A stretch of 64,000 nucleotides of DNA from Marinobacter confluentis. GTDB taxonomy: Bacteria; Pseudomonadota; Gammaproteobacteria; Pseudomonadales; Oleiphilaceae. Below are positions 36,441 through 43,757 of this stretch, piece after piece. Each line of letters opens with the position of its first letter. The first letter of the stretch is position 1. The position numbers and the translations under genes were made by a program. The DNA is taken from assembly GCF_004785685.1 (NCBI RefSeq), contig NZ_SRPF01000002.1:930001-994000 (forward strand), given 5' to 3'. Under the pieces are notes generated by a model. The model saw nothing but the letters and a program-made list of their open reading frames with translations. It did no database searches and was not told the DNA's origin.

Positions 36441-36573
36441 CTCAACAACGATAACCGCTGAAATCTCCTCCCTAAGTACTGCCTGATTGCAACTTTCAGA
36501 ATATTTCCGGCACCTCCCCGCTTCTCTATGCTCGGATGAGTGACAACAGAAACTTCTGACTAAAGGGGCATGC

Positions 36574-37749
36574 ATGGTTATCCGCGGTCTGAAAGCGCTG
36601 GCTCTGATGCTTGTGTCCGGTGCTATGTTTGCGCCAGCGCAGGCGCAAACCGTCGATGTCAGGATGGCCTACATACAGTGGGTGCCTGATCCGGGGCCGA
36701 TACTGTCAAACGTGATCCCCGAGCCAGAGGATGCAGGGCTGAGAGGCGCCGAGCTGGCCCTGGCAGACAATCAGACCACCGGGAAATTTCTCGGTCAGAA
36801 CTACCAGTTGGCAACCGCCCTGGCTGATTCGGCGGAATCGGCGACCCAACGCTTTGCCGAGATGCAAAGCCAGGGCGTCCGCCTGTTTGTGACCAATCTA
36901 CCAGCAGCCACACTGCTGGCGCTTACGCGACTGGCAGAACCGGACACCCTGATTTTCAACGCCGGCGCAAAAGACGATTCGCTGCGCACCGAGCACTGCA
37001 GCGCCAACCTCCTGCACACCATTCCCAGCTACGCCATGCTCACCGATGCTCTGGGCCAATGGCTGAAACAGAGGCAATGGGAGGAGGTTTTTCTGATTAC
37101 CGGCCCCACTGACGCCGACAAGCACTGGGCCAGCGCCTTCCGCCGGGCCAGCAAGCGCTTTGGCCTGGAGATTGTTCAGGACAGACTCTGGACCTTTGAT
37201 GCCGACCTGCGCCGCACCGCCTCGAAAGAGCTTCCGCTATTCACACAAGGGGCTGACTACGATGCCGTGGTGGTAGCGGACGTGCGGGGCGACTTTGGCG
37301 AGTATGTGCCCTTCAACACCTGGCTGCCCCGCCCTGTCGTGGGCACCCAGGGCATGTCACCGGTCGCCTGGCATCGGGTGGTGGAAAGCTGGGGCGCCGC
37401 TCAGTTGCAGAACCGCTTCCGGGAGCTGGCGAGTCGGGAAATGAACAGCGAGGACTATGCTGCGTGGGCGGCTACCCGGTCTATTGGCACCGCCGTGACC
37501 GCACTGGGCAAAGTCGACCCCAAAGCCATCCGCGACTTCCTGTTCAGCGATGGCTTTCAGCTCGCCGCTTTCAAGGGTCGCAAGCTGACCTATCGCGACT
37601 GGAACGGCCAGTTGCGTCAGCCAATACCGCTGGTGCATCCCCGCGGTCTGGTGGCGCGCGCCCCGTTTGAAAGTTTTCTGCACCCGGACACCACACTTGA
37701 CACCCTGGGGTTCGACCGGCCGGAGAGCGCCTGTCGAATCAACGGCTGA
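36574..37749 (+). CDS. ABC transporter substrate-binding protein of the PQQ-alcohol dehydrogenase-associated (Ped/Lut) system
   Basis: A 391-residue periplasmic protein. A signal peptide ends PAQAQ at about residue 25. Its fold resembles branched-chain amino acid binding proteins: GAELALADNQTTGKFLG, then LFVTNLPAATLLAL and DYDAVVVADVRGDFGEYVPF. Proteins of this group are found next to PQQ-dependent dehydrogenases; the P. putida PedA1A2BC and Methylorubrum lutA-F systems use them for rare-earth element acquisition. That function is inferred here by gene context. First gene of a four-gene run with a beta-propeller protein, an ATPase and a permease. Confidence 0.86.
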   Translation: MVIRGLKALALMLVSGAMFAPAQAQTVDVRMAYIQWVPDPGPILSNVIPEPEDAGLRGAELALADNQTTGKFLGQNYQLATALADSAESATQRFAEMQSQGVRLFVTNLPAATLLALTRLAEPDTLIFNAGAKDDSLRTEHCSANLLHTIPSYAMLTDALGQWLKQRQWEEVFLITGPTDADKHWASAFRRASKRFGLEIVQDRLWTFDADLRRTASKELPLFTQGADYDAVVVADVRGDFGEYVPFNTWLPRPVVGTQGMSPVAWHRVVESWGAAQLQNRFRELASREMNSEDYAAWAATRSIGTAVTALGKVDPKAIRDFLFSDGFQLAAFKGRKLTYRDWNGQLRQPIPLVHPRGLVARAPFESFLHPDTTLDTLGFDRPESACRING

Positions 37750-37790
37750 CTGCGCCTGCAGCAGCTCTTAAAATAACAAGGACCACAACC

Positions 37791-38765
37791 ATGAAGCCTT
37801 TCCTCAAAACCACATTAATGGCCAGCCTGATCGGCCTCTCCGCGCCGGCTTTTGCTGGTCTGGCCTATGTGTCGAACGAAAAAGACAACACCCTGTCAGT
37901 GATCGATACCGAGACCCATGAGGTGGTCGAAACCATTGAGGTGGGCAAGCGCCCCAGGGGCATCCTGCTCTCCAAGGATTACACCAGGCTTTATATCTGT
38001 GCCAGCGACGACGACACCGTGCAGGTGCTGGACCTGGCTACCCGTAAAATCGTGGACACCTTACCTTCCGGCGAGGACCCGGAGCAGTTCGCCCTGCATC
38101 CGAACAACAAACACCTGTATATCGCCAATGAAGACGACGCCATCGTCACCGTTGTCGATGTGACCAACAAGGATGTACTGGCCCAGATTGATGTGGGCAT
38201 CGAGCCCGAAGGCATGGCCGTCAGCCCCAATGGCAAGTGGGCTGTGAACACCAGTGAAACCACCAGCATGCTGCACTGGATCAACACCGAGACCTTCAAA
38301 ATCGAAAAGAATATCGTCGTCGGCCAGCGCCCGCGCCACGTCGAGTTCACCAATGACAGCAGAATCGCCTGGGCCTCGGCCGAAATCGGCGGCACCGTGC
38401 ACATCATTGACGTGGACAGTCTGGAACAGATCCACGAAATGTCCTTCAAAGTGCCGGGGGTGAACCAGGATCGCGTGCAGCCAGTGGGTATCGAGCTCAC
38501 CTCTGATGGTAAGTACGCTTTTGTGGCTCTGGGGCCTTCCAACCACGTCGCCGTTGTCGATGCCAGAACCTACGAGGTGCTGGATTACCTGCTGGTCGGC
38601 GCCCGGGTGTGGCAGTTGGACCTGGATAAAGACGAGAAATACCTCTACACCACCAACGGCGTCTCCGGAGACGTGTCGGTCATCGATGTTGAGGACCTGA
38701 AGGTGATCAAATCCATCAAGGTCGGCCGCTATCCCTGGGGCGTGGTCATCGACCCGTCGTCCTGA
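37791..38765 (+). CDS. YVTN-repeat beta-propeller protein, PQQ-catabolism associated
   Basis: A 324-residue protein with a signal peptide ending PAFA|GLAY, then seven-blade-type YVTN repeats: YVSNEKDNTLSVIDTET, YICASDDDTVQVLDL, YIANEDDAIVTVVDV and YTTNGVSGDVSVIDVEDL. Homologues with this architecture lie beside PQQ-dehydrogenase ABC systems, and one in Methylorubrum (LutD) binds lanthanides. No separate catalytic site is visible, so a periplasmic binding role is likely. It is 41 bp after the binding protein and 7 bp before the ATPase, in one operon. Confidence 0.88.
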   Translation: MKPFLKTTLMASLIGLSAPAFAGLAYVSNEKDNTLSVIDTETHEVVETIEVGKRPRGILLSKDYTRLYICASDDDTVQVLDLATRKIVDTLPSGEDPEQFALHPNNKHLYIANEDDAIVTVVDVTNKDVLAQIDVGIEPEGMAVSPNGKWAVNTSETTSMLHWINTETFKIEKNIVVGQRPRHVEFTNDSRIAWASAEIGGTVHIIDVDSLEQIHEMSFKVPGVNQDRVQPVGIELTSDGKYAFVALGPSNHVAVVDARTYEVLDYLLVGARVWQLDLDKDEKYLYTTNGVSGDVSVIDVEDLKVIKSIKVGRYPWGVVIDPSS

Positions 38766-38772
38766 TCCCGAT

Positions 38773-39495
38773 ATGACCATCGATGCCAGCAATCTCAGCT
38801 TTCAGTACGGCGATAAAACGGTACTCCGGGACGTCAGTTTCTCACTGACACCGGGCCGGTTCCACGCCCTGCTCGGCCCCAACGGCGCGGGCAAGTCCAC
38901 GCTGTTCGGGTTGCTGACCCGTCTGCTGGCGTTGCAGGCCGGTGACATTCTGCTGGGCGGGCAATCGCTGAACAAACAGCCTGCCGACGCCATGCGCAGA
39001 ATCGGGGTGGTTTTCCAGCAGAACGCGCTGGATCTGGACCTGACGGTACGCCAGAACCTGCAATACCACGCTGCACTGCACGGTCTGTCCAGGCACGAGG
39101 CCCGCCAGCGCGGCGACCGGGAACTGGAGCGGTTCAGCTTGCTGGACCGTGCCGATGAGCCGGTTCGACAACTCAATGGCGGCCACCGTCGGCGAGTGGA
39201 AATTGCCCGCGCCCTTCTGCACCAGCCCTCGCTGCTGCTTTTGGACGAGCCCACAGTGGGCCTGGACGTGGCCAGCCGCAGGGCTTTGAACGAGCATGTG
39301 CGAATGCTGTGCCAGCAGGATGGCCTGACAGTGCTCTGGGCCACCCATCTGATTGAAGAGGTGCGGGAGGACGATCGGGTACTGATTCTGCATCAGGGCC
39401 AGCTTCTGGCTGACGGGGCGGGCCACGCAATCTGCAGGACCGAAGGCACGCGGAACCTGGCAGAGACCTTCCATTCCCTGACCGGAGCGGGCTGA
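38773..39495 (+). CDS. ABC transporter ATP-binding protein, PQQ-alcohol dehydrogenase system
   Basis: A 240-residue ATPase with Walker A GPNGAGKST, a Q-loop (GVVFQQNALDLDL), Walker B LLLLDEPTVGLD and the H-loop WATHLIEEV. The LSGGQ signature appears as LNGGHRRRVEIARALL, where Asn and His replace the usual Ser and Gln. It belongs to the DrrA/NodI-type branch that pairs with ABC-2 permeases. It is 7 bp after the beta-propeller gene; the permease starts right after its stop. Direction of transport cannot be read from sequence. Confidence 0.9.
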   Translation: MTIDASNLSFQYGDKTVLRDVSFSLTPGRFHALLGPNGAGKSTLFGLLTRLLALQAGDILLGGQSLNKQPADAMRRIGVVFQQNALDLDLTVRQNLQYHAALHGLSRHEARQRGDRELERFSLLDRADEPVRQLNGGHRRRVEIARALLHQPSLLLLDEPTVGLDVASRRALNEHVRMLCQQDGLTVLWATHLIEEVREDDRVLILHQGQLLADGAGHAICRTEGTRNLAETFHSLTGAG

Positions 39496-39496
39496 G

Positions 39497-40294
39497 ATGA
39501 ATGCAACCCAATACTGGCACTGCTTTATCGGCATACAGACCCGGGAATGGCTGCGGTTCTGGCAGCAACGTACCCGTTTTGCCAGCGCGCTGGTGCGTCC
39601 ACTCTTGTGGCTGGTGGTGTTTGCCGCCGGTTTCCGGGCGGTGCTGGGGATTTCCATCATTCCGCCTTACGAAACCTACATCACCTATGAGACCTACATC
39701 GCGCCGGGGCTGTGCGGGATGATCATTCTGTTCAACAGTATGCAGGGTGCCTTGTCCATGGTGTATGACCGGGAACTGGGCAGCATGCGGGTGCTACTGA
39801 TGAGCCCTTTACCGCGGCCCTTTCTGTTGGTGACCAAACTGCTGGCGATGGGTGTGGTGTCCATCGGGCAGGTGTATGTTTTCCTGCTGCTTGCGCTACT
39901 GGTGGATGTAGAGCCGCCAGCCTGGGGTTATCTGGCGGTGTTACCGGCACTGATTCTGACCAGCCTGATGCTGGGTGCCCTCGGGCTTCTGATTGCGACC
40001 TGGATCAAGCAACTGGAGAATTTTGCGGGCGTTATGAATTTTGTGATTTTCCCAATGTTCTTCATGTCGTCGGCGCTTTACCCGCTATGGCGGATGAACG
40101 AGGCCAGTCCCTGGCTTTACTGGGTATGTCAGTTCAATCCGTTTACGCATGCGGTAGAAGCCATACGTTTCTCTCTTTATCTGGAATGGAATCCAATGGC
40201 GTTCGGGATTACCGCCGGGGTGACGGTGGTGCTCGCCCTGCTGGCAACAACCGGGTTTCGTCCCCAGCGCACCAGGATTCTGGGGACAGCCTAG
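39497..40294 (+). CDS. pedC: ABC-2 type permease, PedC-like
   Basis: A 265-residue inner-membrane protein with six predicted helices and the ABC-2 signature region (PRPFLLVTKLLAMGVVSIGQVYVFLLLA). Family members in the PQQ-dehydrogenase setting are named PedC. Start codon follows the ATPase stop by one base, so the subunits are coupled. ABC-2 permeases are usually exporters, but in this family uptake of lanthanide or a lanthanide complex has been proposed; transport direction is unresolved. Confidence 0.85.
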   Translation: MNATQYWHCFIGIQTREWLRFWQQRTRFASALVRPLLWLVVFAAGFRAVLGISIIPPYETYITYETYIAPGLCGMIILFNSMQGALSMVYDRELGSMRVLLMSPLPRPFLLVTKLLAMGVVSIGQVYVFLLLALLVDVEPPAWGYLAVLPALILTSLMLGALGLLIATWIKQLENFAGVMNFVIFPMFFMSSALYPLWRMNEASPWLYWVCQFNPFTHAVEAIRFSLYLEWNPMAFGITAGVTVVLALLATTGFRPQRTRILGTA

Positions 40295-40314
40295 CTTGAC
40301 CTGCCGGCTGGCCA

Positions 40315-40986
40315 TCAGATCACGGCAGCTTCGGGCTCCCTCAGCTTTGCAAGAAGTCCATCGACGACAAATGAATCACCAATGGCATCATCCCATTTCA
40401 GCGTGGCCGGCTTGCCATCGAGGTACCAGAGGCGGTTCGCCAGGGTCGACGCATCCTGGCTATCGTGGGTGACGCAGATCATGGCCATGTCAGGGTAGTT
40501 GTCCATCAGACCCGAAATCAGCATTTTGAGATCCTTCGCCATGACGGGATCCAGAGAGGCGAAGGGTTCGTCCAGTAACAGCAGGTCCGGCTTTACCGCA
40601 AGACATCGCGCCAGAGCTGCCCGTCTGGCCATGCCAAGCGAGAGTTGGTCGGGGAGGTAGGCTTCATATCCAGTCAGCCCGACTTCACTCAGGAGCCTTG
40701 TGGCGTCCTGTTCAGTCGCACCGACGAGTTTGAGATTGGCCAGCAGCGAACGCCAGGGCAGCAATCGATGCTCCTGGAACAGGTACCCCACCCGCACCTG
40801 ATCACGACCAGTCACGGCATCAGCGGGTATGGAAGTATCCAGCCCGGCAATGGCATTTAACAGGGTGGTTTTGCCAACGCCCGAGGGGCCCAGAAGGCAG
40901 ATTCGATCGCCCCGCTCGACACTGGTGAACACTTCTCCAAGCACGGGCTGGCCGAAACTGCGGCCTTTGATACTGAGCTCAAGCAT
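40315..40986 (-). CDS. ABC transporter ATP-binding protein (Ssu/Tau/nitrate type)
   Basis: A 223-residue importer ATPase with Walker A GPSGVGKTT, Q-loop GYLFQEHRLLPW and Walker B DLLLLDEPFASLD. The signature motif is LSLGMARRAALARCLA, lacking the usual Gly-Gly. It belongs to the NitT/TauT group. Last gene of a three-gene minus-strand operon; it overlaps the permease gene by 8 bp. The substrate is not determinable. Confidence 0.9.
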   Translation of the reverse strand: MLELSIKGRSFGQPVLGEVFTSVERGDRICLLGPSGVGKTTLLNAIAGLDTSIPADAVTGRDQVRVGYLFQEHRLLPWRSLLANLKLVGATEQDATRLLSEVGLTGYEAYLPDQLSLGMARRAALARCLAVKPDLLLLDEPFASLDPVMAKDLKMLISGLMDNYPDMAMICVTHDSQDASTLANRLWYLDGKPATLKWDDAIGDSFVVDGLLAKLREPEAAVI

Positions 40987-41758
40987 GGGCAGGCTCCGGC
41001 TGGCGCCAGCGGCTGGACCGGCGTTCCAGGGGCTGGAGAACGCCCAGCTCGATCAACTGAACCATGGCAATGAATGCCAGACTGTAGGCCAGAATCGCTG
41101 CAACATCGAAGACCTGAAACGCCATGTGCAGTTGAAAACCAACGCCGTTTGAGCGGCCGAGCAGTTCCACCACCAGCACGATTTTCCAGATCAGCGCCAG
41201 GCCGCCGCGGGTAGCCGCCATTAGGTAGGGAAAAAGCTGCGGTAGCCAGACATCCCGATAGCGCTGCCAGGCGGTGAAGCAATATACGGTTGCCATCTGT
41301 TCCAGACGGTAGTCCAGGCTACGGGCGCCTTCCCGAACGGTGACCGCCACGTTGGGTACCTTGTTGATGACGACCGCCATGACGGCGGCCACTTCGACCA
41401 GACCAAACCATACGTACATCAGGATGATGGTCACCAGCGCCGGCAGATTCAAAAGCAGGAGCAGCAACGGATCGAACAACGCATTGATGAGTGCGGAACG
41501 GCCCATGGCCAGACCGATGACAGCGCCCAGCAACATGGCCAGTGTGAAAGCCACCACTACCCGACCGAGCGTGGCGCCGAGGTGATGCCAGAGTTGACCC
41601 GAATTCGCCTCCTCCAAAAACCGGTTCAGAACAGACTGCGGCGAGGGCAGCAAGGCCGTTTCGAGAAGCTGGGCCACCATAGCCCACAACAGAACGAACG
41701 ACGGCAGGACGATCCAGTAGCTCCAGACCGGAGGGCGCGCGCCTGCCGGCATGTTCAC
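40979..41758 (-). CDS. ABC transporter permease (SsuC/TauC-like)
   Basis: A 259-residue permease with six helices and the BPD signature EAA loop near ARSLDYRLEQMATVYCF. A cluster of hydrophobic segments (VLPSFVLLWAMVAQLL, FTLAMLLGAVIGLAMG, LLLLLLNLPALVTIILMYVW) supports a membrane protein of the NitT/TauT group. Overlaps the ATPase gene downstream and the binding-protein gene upstream by 4 bp, so all three are translationally coupled. Confidence 0.88.
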   Translation of the reverse strand: MNMPAGARPPVWSYWIVLPSFVLLWAMVAQLLETALLPSPQSVLNRFLEEANSGQLWHHLGATLGRVVVAFTLAMLLGAVIGLAMGRSALINALFDPLLLLLLNLPALVTIILMYVWFGLVEVAAVMAVVINKVPNVAVTVREGARSLDYRLEQMATVYCFTAWQRYRDVWLPQLFPYLMAATRGGLALIWKIVLVVELLGRSNGVGFQLHMAFQVFDVAAILAYSLAFIAMVQLIELGVLQPLERRSSRWRQPEPAHA

Positions 41759-42771
41759 GGCTGGCTGCCTTGGCCGGGTCCGCGATAGAACAGGCGGTCA
41801 GGCATCAGTGTGTTGGCGTCTGCACCAGTCAATATCAGTAGCTGCTTCAGGTCAGCCAGCCGTTGGTCGGTCATGAGCGGTGGCGTACCTGCAATAAATC
41901 CCCGCCGTAACTCGTCAAATACCGGCTCAGCGGGATCGTTCATCAATTCGCGCAGCGGCTGCCAGTTGTCCGGATTTTCAGCCAGCGCCTGTTTGGTCTG
42001 TTTCAATGACAGTGCAAAGCGGTCGATCAGCGCCCGATGATCCGCCGCCCAGTCCGCCGGAAAAACATACCCCAGCACGGGCAACTGAGGGCCGAGATCC
42101 AGGGCCGCCAGCAGGTCCTCCATGGCGAAAGCGGAACGCCAGCCGCCCTCGCCTTTCAGCCGGGCGGCAAAATGCCAGTAGGTGACGATCACGTCCACCT
42201 GGCCCCGCTTCAGAGCCTGACTCAACAGGGGCGGGGCGCCGAACTGGACGTCGGTTTGCACGCCCAGGTCCAAACCCTGCTGTTCAGCAACTCGCCGGAG
42301 TAACACCCAGCCCTTGCTGTCGGGCCCTCCGGCGACGCCGACGCGGCGGCCAGCCAGATCAGCGACAGTCCCGATATCCGAGTCATCAGCCACGACAATA
42401 TCGCCGATCTGCGCCGAGAAAGGCACATACAGGTAGGGCGCACCAGCCGCGAACCGGGACTGGGCCCAGAGCAGATCGGCCACCGCGCCGTTCACGCTGC
42501 CGCTGGTGACAGCCAGCCGGGACGCCGGTAGATTTGCCACCAATCGCAGGTCAAGCCGGTAACCGTTGGCCCGGTCCAGGCCATGAGACACCAGATGCGC
42601 CAGTTCCCAGTGGGCGGTTCCGAACTGCAGAACGCTAAGGCTAAGCGCGGGTATCTCCGGCTTTGCCTGCCCGTTCTCGGCCGCTGGCAGATTCAACGGG
42701 AGCAGGCCCAGTACGAAGACCAGACAACGGGTGATTAATGAGAGGGAAGCAGGTCTGAGGAAGCGTTTCAT
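41755..42771 (-). CDS. ABC transporter substrate-binding protein (SsuA/TauA/NitT-like)
   Basis: A 338-residue periplasmic binding protein. A signal peptide precedes LPAAENG (cleavage near residue 30). The SsuA-like core has LSVLQFGTAHWELAHLVSHGLD, VNGAVADLLWAQSRF and DLAGRRVGVAGGPDSKG. It starts the operon with the permease and ATPase. A GTACTTTAGTGC element 38-49 bp upstream is identical to one upstream of nosP. Position among PQQ genes suggests a molecule related to alcohol or metal metabolism, but no substrate can be assigned. Confidence 0.85.
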   Translation of the reverse strand: MKRFLRPASLSLITRCLVFVLGLLPLNLPAAENGQAKPEIPALSLSVLQFGTAHWELAHLVSHGLDRANGYRLDLRLVANLPASRLAVTSGSVNGAVADLLWAQSRFAAGAPYLYVPFSAQIGDIVVADDSDIGTVADLAGRRVGVAGGPDSKGWVLLRRVAEQQGLDLGVQTDVQFGAPPLLSQALKRGQVDVIVTYWHFAARLKGEGGWRSAFAMEDLLAALDLGPQLPVLGYVFPADWAADHRALIDRFALSLKQTKQALAENPDNWQPLRELMNDPAEPVFDELRRGFIAGTPPLMTDQRLADLKQLLILTGADANTLMPDRLFYRGPGQGSQP

Positions 42772-42808
42772 AACCCCACCATACGAAGCTCCGGGGCCCG
42801 CAAGAATA

Positions 42809-42820
42809 GTACTTTAGTGC
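42809..42820. promoter_or_regulatory. GTACTTTAGTGC element upstream of the Ssu-like operon
   Basis: Identical 12-mer to 47339-47350. On the transcript strand it reads GCACTAAAGTAC. It lies in the 169-bp divergent gap between the ABC importer and the AgmR-like regulator gene, so either could be controlled. A partly similar AAAGTAC occurs upstream of pqqA. Confidence 0.4.
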
Positions 42821-42940
42821 CTGTTTTTTGGTGCGATGGTCTCATTCAACCGAAGACTGAAATAGACTGTAATGGGATTATCACAATAATGACTGGAAGA
42901 GAGACACGACTGTTCCCGACTTCCAGCGTCGGAGACCAAC

Positions 42941-43714
42941 ATGCTGAATGAGCTTGATGCTACGCTTGCCACGAAAACCCGCTATTCTGAAACGGACACA
43001 GTCCCCTGTAACGACAACAGAGAGGCAGAACCGTCCATGGAACCGGCCTACAAGATCCTCATCGCCGACGACCATCCTCTGTTCCGTGAAGCCATCAGCA
43101 GTGTAATCGCGTCCGGTTTTGTGGGCAGTGAAATCATTGAAACTGATGATCTGGACAAAGCCCTCGACATCACCCGCGCCACTAACGACATTGACCTGAT
43201 TCTGCTGGATCTCAACATGCCGGGCATGCACGGCCTGAACGGACTGATCGCTCTGCGCAACGAAGCGCCGACCATTCCTGTGGTCATTGTGTCTGCCGAG
43301 GAAGACAAGCAGGTAGTGTTACAGGCGATCACCTATGGCGCCGTCGGGTTCATCACCAAATCTTCTCCTCGCCAGCAGATGACCGATGCGATTCAGCAGA
43401 TACTGAACGGCAACGTCTACCTGCCATCGGACATCATTCGCACCGGTAAAATGTCTAGCCAACGCCGCAGCCGCCATGAAGATAACCCGATTTCACCGGA
43501 ACTGCTTAACTCCCTGACGCGACGCCAATTACTGGTGCTGGAGCGTATGTCCAAGGGTGAAGCCAACAAGCAGATCGCGTACAACCTCAACATTGCCGAA
43601 ACCACGGTCAAGGCTCACGTGTCGGCCATTCTGCGCAAGCTGGGTGTTCACAACCGGGTTCAGGCCATTCTCTCTGCCAGTGACGTGGATTTCAGTCAGT
43701 ATCTTAAACGCTAG
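42941..43714 (+). CDS. agmR: NarL/LuxR-family response regulator, AgmR/ErbR-like
   Basis: A 257-residue regulator with a receiver domain ([16 protein letters not shown], phospho-Asp in [10 protein letters not shown], Lys in ITKSS) and a LuxR-type helix-turn-helix ([25 protein letters not shown]...[15 protein letters not shown]). It resembles AgmR/ErbR, which activates exaA, pqq and related genes in Pseudomonas. The ATG at 42941 has GGAG 6 bp upstream. A second ATG at 43037 (MEPAYKIL), the usual family start, is possible; the extra 32 residues are not conserved-looking. The probable cognate kinases are the two hybrid kinases in the window. Confidence 0.88.
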   Translation: MLNELDATLATKTRYSETDTVPCNDNREAEPSMEPAYKILIADDHPLFREAISSVIASGFVGSEIIETDDLDKALDITRATNDIDLILLDLNMPGMHGLNGLIALRNEAPTIPVVIVSAEEDKQVVLQAITYGAVGFITKSSPRQQMTDAIQQILNGNVYLPSDIIRTGKMSSQRRSRHEDNPISPELLNSLTRRQLLVLERMSKGEANKQIAYNLNIAETTVKAHVSAILRKLGVHNRVQAILSASDVDFSQYLKR

Positions 43715-43757
43715 GCCAGGCCGGAGGACCTCAGAGAGCGCCGCCGCGCTCTGGCAC

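Noticed and set aside
36574-37749. Branched-chain amino acid uptake protein
   Set aside because: The fold is similar, but there are no LivHMGF partners, and the neighbours are those of the PQQ-dehydrogenase Ped/Lut system.
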